A DNA stretch of 64,000 nucleotides from Cribrihabitans_A neustonicus (GTDB taxonomy: Bacteria > Pseudomonadota > Alphaproteobacteria > Rhodobacterales > Rhodobacteraceae). A program made the translations under genes and the position numbers. The stretch is taken from positions 868,001-932,000 of the forward strand of contig NZ_JBMERQ010000001.1 of assembly GCF_048820895.1 (NCBI RefSeq), given 5' to 3'. The notes beneath the pieces were generated by a model. That model saw only the letters and a list, made by a program, of their open reading frames with translations, had not been told where the DNA came from and searched no databases. Positions 52,464-62,300 of the stretch are shown here, piece after piece. Each line of letters starts with the position of its first letter. Positions within the stretch are counted from its first letter, which is position 1.

Positions 52464-52949
52464 ATGTTCTATGCCCAACAGCCCTCCGACCTTTTGACGA
52501 TGCAGCAGATCACCGAGATGTCCGGGCTGGAATTCATGCAGGGCATCCTGGAGGGCCGTCTGCCCGGCCCGCCGATCGCCAAGACGCTGGGCTACCGCCT
52601 TTCCGAGGTCGAGGAGGGCCGCGTGGTGTTCCGCGGCACGCCGGAGTTTGCCTTTACCAACCCGATGGGCACGGTCCATGGCGGCTGGTACGGGACGCTG
52701 CTGGACAGCGCCATGGCCTGCGCGGTGATGACCCGGGTACCAAGGGGCTCGGCCTACACAACGCTGGAATACAAGATCAACATTCTGCGGCCGATCCCGC
52801 TGGGGGTGACGGTGGATTGCACCGGCCTCACCGATCACGCAGGCCGCTCCACCGGCGTCGCGCACGGCGAGATCCGCGGGGTGGAGGACGGCAGGCTCTA
52901 TGCCACCGGCTCGACCACTTGCATCGTGATGAATATCGCAGGCCGGTAG
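52464..52949 (+). CDS. PaaI family thioesterase
   Basis: 161 residues, one hotdog domain: TNPMGTVHGGWYGTLLDSAMACAVM (about 66-90) contains the HGG motif; TLEYKINILRPIPLG is the conserved strand pair. Likely acyl-CoA hydrolase of unknown preference. ATG 52464 has GGAAAGACGCGCC before it; a GTG at 52428 is possible but less likely. 66 bp after metF on the same strand, without evident functional link. Confidence 0.87.
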   Translation: MFYAQQPSDLLTMQQITEMSGLEFMQGILEGRLPGPPIAKTLGYRLSEVEEGRVVFRGTPEFAFTNPMGTVHGGWYGTLLDSAMACAVMTRVPRGSAYTTLEYKINILRPIPLGVTVDCTGLTDHAGRSTGVAHGEIRGVEDGRLYATGSTTCIVMNIAGR

Positions 52950-53033
52950 CCTTCAGCTCTTTCCGGGATTGCTGCCCGCGGCGGTTGGTTTAAGCTCCGG
53001 GTCAGCGTTTTGCCTGCCCCGAAAGGATTTCTG

Positions 53034-53555
53034 ATGCCACCGGACAGTCTGGCCCGCGCCGCCACGGCCCGCATTCAGGTTCTGGCCCCCGCCGGGGAAC
53101 TGGATTTCCTGGACACGCAATCCGTTGTTCTGCCCGCGCCCATCACTCCGCTGGACGCCTGGAGGCTGATGCACGCCCGGCCGCTGCCCGGCATGAAGCT
53201 GGCGTTCCGGCTCCGCGACGCGATTTGCGCCCCTTTCGGCGTGAAGCGCATCGGCGGTATCTCGGGCCAGCCGAAAGGGGGTGTCAGACCCGGCGGCAAG
53301 CTGGATTTCTTCACGGTGGCGAAGCTGACGGAGGAGGTCCTGACCCTCACCGTGCGGGATCGGCATCTGGACGTGATGACCTGCGTGACCTGCAACAGCG
53401 GAGTGCTGTCCGTGACCTCGTCCGTGAAAACCCACAGCCTGTTCGGCCGCCTCTACATGCTGGTGGTACGCCCGGCCCACAAGCTGATCGTCGCACTGTC
53501 GCTGAAACGGCTTCTGCAGGAGATGGACCGGGGCAGCAGCGCTACACGCCGGTGA
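53034..53555 (+). CDS. DUF2867 domain-containing protein
   Basis: 173 residues. The pattern DFLDTQSVVLPAPITPLDAWRLMHARPLPGMKLAFRLRDAI (about 23-63) and DRHLDVMTCV...TSSVKTHSLFGRLYMLVVRPAHKLIV near 107-155 is DUF2867. No signal peptide or membrane segment. Role unknown; related proteins are sometimes fused to NAD-binding SDR domains. ATG 53034 has AAAGGA upstream. Confidence 0.78.
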   Translation: MPPDSLARAATARIQVLAPAGELDFLDTQSVVLPAPITPLDAWRLMHARPLPGMKLAFRLRDAICAPFGVKRIGGISGQPKGGVRPGGKLDFFTVAKLTEEVLTLTVRDRHLDVMTCVTCNSGVLSVTSSVKTHSLFGRLYMLVVRPAHKLIVALSLKRLLQEMDRGSSATRR

Positions 53556-53629
53556 GGCTCGCAGGCTCCCGGCCGCCCTGGGTATTTCATGCCATCGATC
53601 GCCGGAACGCTGCGGCGCAGCGCAACACC

Positions 53630-53649
53630 AAGGCGTTTACAAACGCCTT
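53630..53649. terminator. palindrome between convergent DUF2867 and DUF2235 genes
   Basis: AAGGCGTTT-AC-AAACGCCTT, a 9-bp perfect stem with a tight loop; may terminate either gene. A second GC-rich hairpin (GCCGCCCG/CGGGCGAC) follows. Confidence 0.5.
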
Positions 53650-53701
53650 CGCCGCCCGTGCGGGCGACGGCTCTTCGCGCCATTCACCACCCAGCCGACC
53701 G

Positions 53702-54799
53702 TCAGGTCTTGGAAAACATCGCCAGCCAGCCACCGCTGCCGCCGCCGCTGCTTCCCGCTGCCGCCTCGGCCTGTTTACCGGCCTCGACACTGCTGTGCAG
53801 CCGCTCGCTGGCATCGAGCCCGACCCGGCGGCGGCTTCGCAAGAGGAAGATCTTGCCCCAGCCGCGCCAGGTGCCTACTGAGGGCGCGCAGGGGTCGACC
53901 GGGAAGCGCATGCGCCAATCCGTCGGCAGCGGCAGCCCGCGGTCCTCGGCTTTTTCCAGCATCCAGATCAGCGGAATATTCGCCAGGGGCCGTGCGGCCT
54001 CAAACCCGCCGAGCTGGCCGCCGACATCGCCATGGGCGCCGCGGAACCAGACCTGCTCGATATGGCCGCCCCAGCCCTCGGGGCAGTCCCAGAGCACCGG
54101 CTTAAAAACCTCCCGGGTTTCCTCCAGCGCCAGCGCGTGGTAGCCGCTGCGGATATGCGGACCCAACTCATGGTTGTGAAAACTGTGCCGGTTTTCGGCC
54201 CAGCGCCACAGCAGCGGCAGCCGCAGGCCGAGTGCCTTCACCGTGTCCCAGACACCCAGCATCTCGATCTCCACCGCCTCGTGGCAGTAAGCCCGGGAGA
54301 ACGCCGCGCCGGTTTTGGAGCGTCCGTTCAGACGGTAATGGCGGTAGGCAGTGCGGATATTGCGCACGGTGGCGTGTTCCGCCTTGAGCAGGCCGATGCG
54401 GTCGATCACTCCCGCCAGCGAACGCACCGCATAGGCACCACGGGAGTAACCGAAGAGATAGATCCGGTCGCCGGGGCGGTAGCGGGAGGCGAGGTAGCCG
54501 TAGGCGCGGCGGATCTGGCGGTTGATGCCCCGACCCATCATCACGTCGGGCGCGCTGCCCCAGCCCTTCCATTGCACCCCGGATTCATAGAAGACCGAGA
54601 CCTGCCCGCTCATCTCGCGGCACAGCCGGAAGGTCTGGCCCGCGTTGGTCTCATGGCCCCGGTCGAGCGTCGACATGGTGCCATCGAGGATGATCACATG
54701 GGCCTGCGGCCCGCGCAGCTTCGTTTCGCCGGAATGTTCCGATCGCAGGGGCCGTCCCAGCCACCCTAGTACCCGCCTACTCAGCTGCGTCAGAAACAT
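53702..54799 (-). CDS. DUF2235 alpha/beta hydrolase-like protein
   Basis: 365 residues. The DUF2235 domain (about 30-310) has IILDGT near 35-40, nucleophile elbow YLFGYSRGAYAVRSLAG near 112-128, MLGVWDTVKALG near 180-191 and the catalytic-looking HGDVGG near 255-260. Relatives include the Tle1-type phospholipase effectors of type VI secretion, but no secretion gene is in this window, so an effector role is not supported. The last 60 residues are Ser/Gly/Ala-rich. Its start overlaps the end of the CoxL-like gene by 23 bp. Confidence 0.87.
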   Translation of the reverse strand: MFLTQLSRRVLGWLGRPLRSEHSGETKLRGPQAHVIILDGTMSTLDRGHETNAGQTFRLCREMSGQVSVFYESGVQWKGWGSAPDVMMGRGINRQIRRAYGYLASRYRPGDRIYLFGYSRGAYAVRSLAGVIDRIGLLKAEHATVRNIRTAYRHYRLNGRSKTGAAFSRAYCHEAVEIEMLGVWDTVKALGLRLPLLWRWAENRHSFHNHELGPHIRSGYHALALEETREVFKPVLWDCPEGWGGHIEQVWFRGAHGDVGGQLGGFEAARPLANIPLIWMLEKAEDRGLPLPTDWRMRFPVDPCAPSVGTWRGWGKIFLLRSRRRVGLDASERLHSSVEAGKQAEAAAGSSGGGSGGWLAMFSKT

Positions 54800-57074
54800 C
54801 CCTCAACACTTCCCACATTCTGTGCGGTGTAAACGGCATGTCGACCTGCCGCACACCGCGGTCCCAGACCGCGTCCTGCACCCCGTTGGCCAGCGCCGCA
54901 AGCGCGCCGACGGTGCCCGCCTCGCCGCAGCCCTTCATCCCCATTGGATTCCGGGTCGAAGGCACCGGCTCGGAGGTGAATCCGATCATCGGAAGGCTGC
55001 CGGCCCGCGGCAGGGCATAGTCCATGAAAGAGGCCGTGAGCAGCTGCCCGTCTTCATCGTAGACAACCCGCTCCAGCATGGCCTGTCCCAGCCCCTGCGC
55101 CACCCCGCCGTGCACCTGGCCCTCGGCCAGCATCGGGTTGATCAGATTACCGAAATCGTCAACTACAGTATAGCGCGCCACCTCCGATTGCCCAGTTTCC
55201 GGATCGATCGAAACCTCGGCGACATGGGCGCCGTTCGGAAACGAGCGCCCCGGCAGCCGGGCCCGCGCCGTGTGACGAAGCAGGTCAGTACGGCCTTGCG
55301 CGCGGGCCATCTCCGCTGCCTCCAGCATCGAAGGCGTGAGGTTGGAGCCGGGCGCCCGGAAAGTTTCGCCGTCAAAGCGCAGATCGGCCTCTTCCACGCC
55401 CATCTGCTCCGCGAGGAAGGGCGTGAAGGCAGCAATCATCGCGTCCACCGTGGCAAGCGTCGCATTGGCCTGCGTGGTGACCGAGCGCGAGCCGCCGGTG
55501 CCGCCGCCCTGGGCGATGCGGTCGCTGTCGCCCTGCACCACCTGAATTTTCTCTGCCGGGATGCCGGACTGATCCGCGAGGAAACGGGCATAGACGGTTT
55601 CATGCCCCTGCCCGTTGCTTTGCGTTCCGACACAGATATTCACACGGCCGCCCTCCAGAAACTCGACTTCCGCACCTTCCGAAGGATCGCCCAAAATGCT
55701 TTCGATATAGTAACACAGCCCGATCCCGCGCAGCTTGCCGTCTTTACTGTCCGCTTCACGGCGGGCGGGGAAGCCTGCGAGATCCGCCTCTTCGGCGGCC
55801 CGGGACAATATGCGGCTGAAGTCGCCCACGTCGTATGCCTCTCCGGTGACGGTCTGATAGGGGAACGCTTCCGGCGCGATAAAGTTTCGCCGCCTGAGCT
55901 CCCACGGATCCACCCCCAGCTCGCGCGCCGCCCGGTCCATCACCCGCTCCAGCACATAGATCGCCTCGGGACGGCCGGCGCCGCGGTAGGCATCCACCTG
56001 CACGGTGTTGGTGTAATACCCCTCGACCTGCAGCCAGGCGGTTTGAATGTCGTAGACGCCCGCCAGAACCCGGCTGAAAAGCTGGGTTTGGATCGGCTGG
56101 CCGAAGGGCGCGTTATACGCGCCGAGGTTGCAGCGGGTGCGCACGCGGTAAGCTGTGATCTTCAGATCAGCGTCAAAGGCCAGCTCCGCCAGCGAGGTGA
56201 GGTCGCGGCCGCCATTATCGCTCAGCATCGACTCGCCGCGGTCGGCGATCCAGAACACTGCGCGGTTCAGCGTGCGGGCGGCATGGGCGACCACGAAATA
56301 CTCGGGATAAGGCGAGGCCTTCATGCCGAAGCCACCGCCGACATCCGGGGTGGTGACGCGCACGGCGCCCTCGTCGAGGTTCAGCCGCTCAGCCAGCTGC
56401 GTCTTCATCCCCCAGACGCCCTGCCCGCCAAAGGCAAAATGCAGCCTGCCGTCCTGCCATTCGGCAAAGCAGCCGCGCGGCTCCATCGCGCTCACGATGA
56501 TGCGGTTGTCCCCGACGTGGAGCGACACGGTATGAGCCGCGCCGGCAAAGGCCGCTTCCGTCGCCGCCTCGTCGCCCATGCCCCAGTCGAACGCGCGGTT
56601 GTCCGGCGCGGCCGCGTGCAGCGGTTCGCCGCCGGGGGCGAGGTCGAGTTTCACCGGAAGATCCTCGATCTCCAGCTGGATCAGCTCTGCCGCATCGCGC
56701 GCCTGTTCCAGCGTATCGGCAATCACTACCGCCACCGGCTCCCCGACATAGCGGACCCGGCCGCGCGCCAGAACCGGGCGTTCGGGGGCGGCGCCGTTGC
56801 TGCCATCGCGGTTCTTCACCGTGGTGGCATCCATCGACACGCCGACACCTGCGTTTTCCAGATCCTCCAGCGTGAACACCGCATGCACGCCTTCTGCCGT
56901 GCGCGCGTCCGCCACTTCCAGCGCGGTGATCTCCCCGTGCGCCACGGGACTGCGCAGCACATGGGCCCGAAGCGCGCCCGCCGGCGCCGCATCCTCAATG
57001 TAGCGCCCCTGCCCGGTCAGAAAGCGGACGTCCTCCACCCGCTTCGCGGGCTGGCTCTTGCCGAACTTTTCCAT
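54777..57074 (-). CDS. xanthine dehydrogenase family molybdopterin-binding subunit (CoxL form II-like)
   Basis: 765 residues. Aldehyde oxidase/xanthine dehydrogenase large subunit: N-terminal VEDVRFLTGQGRYIED, cofactor loops GGQGVWGMK and PDVGGGFGMK, AYRGAGRPEA (the form II version of the CoxL loop, lacking the form I CSFR), and the catalytic glutamate Glu718 in GMKGCGEAGTVG. Needs FAD (CoxM) and iron-sulfur (CoxS) partners, yet neither is next to it. Substrate is unknown; CO oxidation should not be assumed for form II. ATG 57074. Confidence 0.9.
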   Translation of the reverse strand: MEKFGKSQPAKRVEDVRFLTGQGRYIEDAAPAGALRAHVLRSPVAHGEITALEVADARTAEGVHAVFTLEDLENAGVGVSMDATTVKNRDGSNGAAPERPVLARGRVRYVGEPVAVVIADTLEQARDAAELIQLEIEDLPVKLDLAPGGEPLHAAAPDNRAFDWGMGDEAATEAAFAGAAHTVSLHVGDNRIIVSAMEPRGCFAEWQDGRLHFAFGGQGVWGMKTQLAERLNLDEGAVRVTTPDVGGGFGMKASPYPEYFVVAHAARTLNRAVFWIADRGESMLSDNGGRDLTSLAELAFDADLKITAYRVRTRCNLGAYNAPFGQPIQTQLFSRVLAGVYDIQTAWLQVEGYYTNTVQVDAYRGAGRPEAIYVLERVMDRAARELGVDPWELRRRNFIAPEAFPYQTVTGEAYDVGDFSRILSRAAEEADLAGFPARREADSKDGKLRGIGLCYYIESILGDPSEGAEVEFLEGGRVNICVGTQSNGQGHETVYARFLADQSGIPAEKIQVVQGDSDRIAQGGGTGGSRSVTTQANATLATVDAMIAAFTPFLAEQMGVEEADLRFDGETFRAPGSNLTPSMLEAAEMARAQGRTDLLRHTARARLPGRSFPNGAHVAEVSIDPETGQSEVARYTVVDDFGNLINPMLAEGQVHGGVAQGLGQAMLERVVYDEDGQLLTASFMDYALPRAGSLPMIGFTSEPVPSTRNPMGMKGCGEAGTVGALAALANGVQDAVWDRGVRQVDMPFTPHRMWEVLRDVSDAAE

Positions 57075-57123
57075 GCTTGCCCCTCTTTTTCTGCGGGCAT
57101 GCAGCCCGGGGGCGAGACTAGGC

Positions 57124-58275
57124 TCAGATCCGGGAATGTCCAGTGAGCTCGATCACCGTCGCCACGTCGCTGAGGCCATAGCCATTGAATTGTGTGCTCA
57201 TCGCCGAAGAATAGGCACCAAGGCCGGGAAACAGCACGTAATCGCCCGCAACCGTGTCCTCCGGCAATGGCAGCCCGTCGGGCAGCCGGTCGAGGCTGTC
57301 GCAGGTCGGCCCGAACACCACCCGGGGCTTACGCGCGCCGGTGCGGCGGCTGCCGCAGGCGCCCACCACCTCGACCCGGCCGGGGAGGCCCATATCGCGG
57401 ATATCGACCAGTCCCCCGTAGATGCCATCGTTCAGGAAGACCACGCCGCCGCCGCCGCGCATCCCCTTGATGCGGGCAGCCAGGGTGAAACTCTCTGACA
57501 CCATCGCCCGGCCCGGCTCGCAGATCAGCAGCGGTCCGTCCGGCCCAAACGCCTGTTCCGCGGCCCGGCCGATGGCGGCAAAGACGCGCTCCAGGTCCGG
57601 CGCCTCCCCATTGCGGTTGGCGGCAAAACCGCCGCCCACGTTAAGCCGCGCGATGCGCACGCCCGCGGCATCGGTGATGCGGCGCGCGGCGTGAATATAT
57701 TCGACCCAGGCGGTCTCGTCCTCGCACTGGGTTCCGGGGTGGAAGCAGAGCGAAGGCGTCCAGCCGCCTTCGGCCACCTGTTTCAGCAGCGTTACCGCAT
57801 CCTCGGGAGCGGCGCCGAACTTGCTGCCGAAGTCATAGGCCGCGCCCTTCACCGGCAGCGCGAACCGCACCGCGATCTCGCAGCTGCGCGGCACGGCGGT
57901 GAGTTTCTCCAGCTCCCCCGCCTCGTCTACCGACCAGCTGGCGACGCCATGGTCTATCCCGGCCGCGATCTCAGCGTCCGAGCGCATCGGGTTGTTGTAA
58001 TGCATAACCGCATCGGGTCCCGCTGCGCGCACCGCCGTCATCTCCGCAGGCGACGCCACGTCAAAAGCAGTGATCCCCGCCGCCACCAGGTTGGACAGCA
58101 CCGCCGGATGCGGGTTGGCCTTCACCGCGTAGGTCACCAGCCCCGGGAAGCCGGCCTGAAACCGCGCCGCCACCTCATGCAGCACCCGTGGCGCAAAGTA
58201 GAGGATCGGGTGATCCGGCGTGCTGCGGGCCAGGTGAGTTTCGGGGGAGAGCCAGAGCGGCGGAATCTGCTGCAT
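57124..58275 (-). CDS. type III PLP-dependent decarboxylase (ornithine/lysine decarboxylase-like)
   Basis: 383 residues. Alanine-racemase fold barrel with PLP Lys52 in TYAVKANPHP, PLP-phosphate GGGFAANR and EPGRAMVS near 250, and C-terminal Cys325 in VFGPTCDSLDRL, the partner-subunit catalytic cysteine of eukaryote-type ornithine decarboxylases. Makes putrescine from ornithine or cadaverine from lysine. ATG 58275. Divergent from an AsnC regulator across 106 bp. Confidence 0.93.
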   Translation of the reverse strand: MQQIPPLWLSPETHLARSTPDHPILYFAPRVLHEVAARFQAGFPGLVTYAVKANPHPAVLSNLVAAGITAFDVASPAEMTAVRAAGPDAVMHYNNPMRSDAEIAAGIDHGVASWSVDEAGELEKLTAVPRSCEIAVRFALPVKGAAYDFGSKFGAAPEDAVTLLKQVAEGGWTPSLCFHPGTQCEDETAWVEYIHAARRITDAAGVRIARLNVGGGFAANRNGEAPDLERVFAAIGRAAEQAFGPDGPLLICEPGRAMVSESFTLAARIKGMRGGGGVVFLNDGIYGGLVDIRDMGLPGRVEVVGACGSRRTGARKPRVVFGPTCDSLDRLPDGLPLPEDTVAGDYVLFPGLGAYSSAMSTQFNGYGLSDVATVIELTGHSRI

Positions 58276-58321
58276 CAGAAGGAACCTCGTTCGTTTTTGC
58301 TATTTTCCGCCGGTGAGGCGT

Positions 58322-58352
58322 CGATTTTAATCGTCACTTCGCCTATAGTGAC
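58322..58352. promoter_or_regulatory. overlapping palindromes between decarboxylase and AsnC genes
   Basis: CGATTTTAATCG (58322-58333) runs into GTCAC-N10-GTGAC (58333-58352). The block is A+T-rich relative to its surroundings and centred in the divergent spacer, as expected for an autoregulated AsnC-type control site. Confidence 0.45.
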
Positions 58353-58381
58353 GGAGATAGACGGCAGATCGCAGGCACCTC

Positions 58382-58819
58382 ATGCAAAGTGACGAAATTG
58401 ATCAGCGCCTTGTGGCGCTTCTGCGCGAGAACGCCCGCCGCCCGGTGGCCGAACTCGCCCGGCGGCTGGGTCTCGCGCGCACCACGGTACAGGCGCGGAT
58501 CGAGCGGCTGGAGGCGGTGGGGGCGATCTCGGGCTACACGCTGAAACCCTCCGCCGCGGCACGCCCGCCCCTGCAGGCCACGGTGCTGATGTCGATCGAA
58601 CCGCGCTCCGGCCCGGCTGTGCTGGCGCGGCTCAAGGGGCTGAGCGGGGTTGAAGTGGTGCATACCACCTCCGGTCGTTTCGATCTGCTCGCCCAGGTGG
58701 TGGCGCAAAGCACGGCGGAGCTGGACGACACCATCGACCGCATTGCCGACGCCCGCGGGGTGCGTTCCTCCGAAAGCCTGATCCATCTCGCCACCAAACT
58801 GGACCGCACCGGGCAGTGA
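58382..58819 (+). CDS. Lrp/AsnC family transcriptional regulator
   Basis: 145 residues. HTH LRENARRPVAELARRLGLARTTVQARIERLE (about 14-44) and a RAM domain (about 65-140; VVHTTSGRFDLLAQV). Divergent from the ornithine/lysine decarboxylase gene, its likely target with ornithine, lysine or a polyamine as a plausible effector (inference). ATG 58382; no other start fits. Confidence 0.92.
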   Translation: MQSDEIDQRLVALLRENARRPVAELARRLGLARTTVQARIERLEAVGAISGYTLKPSAAARPPLQATVLMSIEPRSGPAVLARLKGLSGVEVVHTTSGRFDLLAQVVAQSTAELDDTIDRIADARGVRSSESLIHLATKLDRTGQ

Positions 58820-59371
58820 GGCCGTGGCGAAGCGCTTGCACCTTTGCAAATCCGTGGCGCTGCTCTCAGTTCCCGCTCGGTGCCGCCGTGCGCCGGCACC
58901 GGAAGATGGGAAGTGAACCGTTCGACGCAAAATCTAGCCAAAGTCATAGGCTTCGAAGGAAAACTTCGAGCCAGCTGCACGGCCTGTTCAAACACACAGG
59001 GTGAAACGCCCGCGGCCGCTGCGGTTTCCCGGCAGAGCCGCCGGAGGCGCAATCGGGCACTTCCGGTCGAAAAGCAGGAGAAATTGCGTGCCAATGCCGA
59101 CGGGCCGTCCGTCCTCAAAGGGACATTCCTGCCCGCCAGCAAAGGCCGCTACTTCCTGACGCGATCCTTGGCTCCCCAGCCTGTACCGCATAAGTAGAGT
59201 GGCACGAGTCAGGTTAAGAAATCTTTACCGCTACTTTCTGACGGCAAACACCTAGAATTCCCCGGCCTGCCCCAGCCGGCACCGCCCGCGGGAGAAGAAA
59301 TCCCACATCCGCCTTCCCCTTCGCGCTGCCATTCGGTATGGGAACGGCCAATTGCAAGAGGGATCGTGACG
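58820..59371. other. intergenic region upstream of valS
   Basis: About 550 bp with no supportable gene; the longest frames lack ribosome binding sites and family resemblance. Two features: a single TTTGCAAA at 58850-58857 and the imperfect dyad GGTTAAGAAATCTTTACC at 59212-59229. No T-box (not expected in this group) or known riboswitch seen. Confidence 0.5.
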
Positions 59372-62300
59372 ATGGCGATGGAAAAGACCTTCAACGCGGC
59401 GGACGCCGAAAACCGCCTTTACGAGGCCTGGGAGAAGGCCGGCTGCTTCAAGGCAGGCGCACATGCCAAGCCCGAAGCTTCTGCCTATTGCATCATGATC
59501 CCGCCGCCGAACGTGACCGGCGTTCTGCACATGGGCCATGCCTTCAACAACACGCTGCAGGACATCCTGATCCGATGGAAGCGGATGCAGGGTTTCGACA
59601 CGCTGTGGCAGCCGGGCACAGACCATGCGGGCATCGCCACCCAGATGGTGGTGGAGCGCGAGCTTGCCAAAGAAGGCAAGAAGCGCACCGATTTCACCCG
59701 TCCCGCGTTCCTGGAGAAGGTCTGGGAGTGGAAGGAGAAATCCGGCGGCACCATCGTCGAGCAGCTCAAGCGTCTTGGCGCCTCCTGCGACTTCTCGCGC
59801 ACCGCGTTCACCATGGCCGGCGCGCAAGGCGACACCCGGGTGGGCCACGAGAACTCTCCCAACTTCCACGATGCCGTCATCAAGGTCTTCGTGGAAATGT
59901 ACGAGAAGGGCTACATCTACCGCGGCAAGCGGCTGGTGAACTGGGACCCGCATTTCGAGACCGCGATCTCCGACCTTGAGGTGGAAAACATCGAGGTTGC
60001 GGGCCACATGTGGCACTTCAAGTACCCGCTCGCGAATGGCGCCACCTACACCTATGTGGAGAAGGACGCGGACGGCAACGTGATCCTCGAGGAGGAGCGC
60101 GACTACATCTCCATCGCCACCACCCGGCCCGAAACCATGCTGGGCGACGGCGCGGTGGCCGTGCATCCCTCGGACGAGCGCTATGCCCCCATCGTCGGCA
60201 AGCTGTGCGAGATCCCGGTGGGCCCGAAAGAGCACCGCCGCCTGATCCCGATCATCACCGATGAATACCCGGATCCGGATTTCGGCTCCGGCGCGGTGAA
60301 GATCACCGGCGCGCATGATTTCAATGACTACCAGGTCGCCAAGCGTGGCGGTATCCCGATGTACCGGCTGATGGACACCCGCGGCCGGATGCGGGCCGAT
60401 GGCGCGCCTTACGCCGAGGACGCGGAACTGGCGATGGCGGTGGCCAAGGGGGAGAAGACCCTCACCGAGGCTGAGGCCGACGCGGTCAACCTGGTGCCGG
60501 ATGAGCTGCGCGGGCTGGACCGGTTCGAAGCCCGCAAACTGGTGGTCGAGCAGATCACCGGCGAAGGCCTTGCCGTGATGGTCACCGAGACCCGCACGGA
60601 CGCAGAGGGCAACGACACCGAGGCTCTGGTGCCTTACGTCGAGAATAAGCCGATCATGCAGCCCTTCGGCGACCGTTCCAAGGTGGTGATCGAACCGATG
60701 CTGACCGACCAGTGGTTCGTGGACGCCGAGAAGGTCGTCGGCCCGGCGCTGGATGCTGTGCGCAACGGCAAGGTGAAGATCATCCCCGAGTCCGGCGAAA
60801 AGACTTACTACCACTGGCTGGAGAACATCGAGCCCTGGTGCATCTCGCGCCAGCTCTGGTGGGGCCACCAGATCCCGGTCTGGTACATCCCCGGCGAGGA
60901 GGACTGGTACCCGATCTGCGCCGCCACCGAAGAGGAAGCGGTGGAGAAGGCGCGCCTGCAGTCGGCCGAAGGGACCGAATTCCGGATCGTCGCCGACCAG
61001 CAGGAAGCGGTGGAAATCCTGGCTGAGCAGCGCAAGCTGCTGGACACCCGCGACGAGGGCACGATCCAGAGCTTCGAAGGCCCGATGCAGGTGCCGATGT
61101 TCCGCGAGCCCGACGTGCTGGACACCTGGTTCTCTTCCGGCCTGTGGCCGATCGGCACGCTGGGCTGGCCGGACGAGACGCCGGAGATGGCGAGGTACTT
61201 CCCGACTTCGACCCTGGTAACCGGGCAGGACATCCTGTTCTTCTGGGTGGCGCGGATGATGATGATGCAGCTGGCTGTCGTGGATCAGATCCCGTTTGAC
61301 ACCGTCTACCTGCATGGCCTCGTGCGCGACGCCAAGGGCAAGAAGATGTCGAAGTCCACGGGCAACGTCATCGACCCCTTGGAGATCATCGGCGAATACG
61401 GCGCCGACGCGCTGCGCTTCACCAACGCGGCAATGGGCTCGCTCGGCGGGGTGCTGAAGCTCGACATGAAGCGGATCGAGGGCTACCGCAACTTCGTCAC
61501 CAAAATCTGGCAGGCCTGCTCCTACGGCGACAACGTGATCGACGCCTTCAGCGCCGAGCGCGGGGCGGAGCCGCCCGCGGCCAGCCTGCCGCTCAACCGC
61601 TGGATCATCGGCGAGGTTGCCAAGCTGCGCGAGGATGTGGATGCGGCCTTTGAGGCCTTCCGCTTCAACGATGCGGCCAGCGCGATGTATGCCTTCTTCT
61701 GGGGCACCTTCTGCGACCGTTACCTGGAATTCACCAAGCCGGTCTTCCAGACCGGCGATGCGGCGGCGCAGGAAGAAACCCGCAAGGTCTTTGCCTGGGC
61801 GGTGGATCAAAGCTTGATCCTGATGCACCCGGTGATGCCGTTCGTGACCGAAGAGCTGTGGAACGTGACTGCGGGCCGCGGCTACGGGACTGGCGATGCG
61901 GCAAAGATGCTTGTGCATGCGGACTGGCCCGCCTACTCGGCCGCCGATCTGGTGGACCCGGAAGCCGAGCGCGAAATGAACTGGGTGATCTCGGTGATCG
62001 ACAGCACCCGCTCGGCGCGGGCGCAGATGAACGTGCCCGCGGGCGCCAAGGTGCAGATGCTGGTAACCGAAATCGACGATTTCGGCCGCGCCGCCTGGGC
62101 GCGCAACGAAGCGCTAATCAAGCGGCTGGCGCGGATCGAGGACCTGCAGGAGGCGGACAGCCTGCCCAAAGGCTCGGTGGTGATCGCGGTGCCGGGCGCC
62201 TCCTTCGGGATGCCGCTGGCGGATCTGATCGACGTCGATGCCGAAAAGGCGCGGCTGGAGAAGACCCTTGGCAAGCTCGCTAAGGAGCTCGGCGGCCTGC

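Noticed and set aside
53702..54799. DUF2235 protein as a type VI secretion effector
   Set aside because: No VgrG, PAAR, immunity gene or secretion genes nearby; the family is broader than effectors.
54777..57074. Carbon monoxide dehydrogenase
   Set aside because: The active-site loop is AYRGAGR (form II), not the form I CSFR, and coxM/coxS are absent.
58844..59197. 117-codon frame upstream of valS
   Set aside because: No ribosome binding site; Arg/Ser/Pro-rich translation without a pattern.
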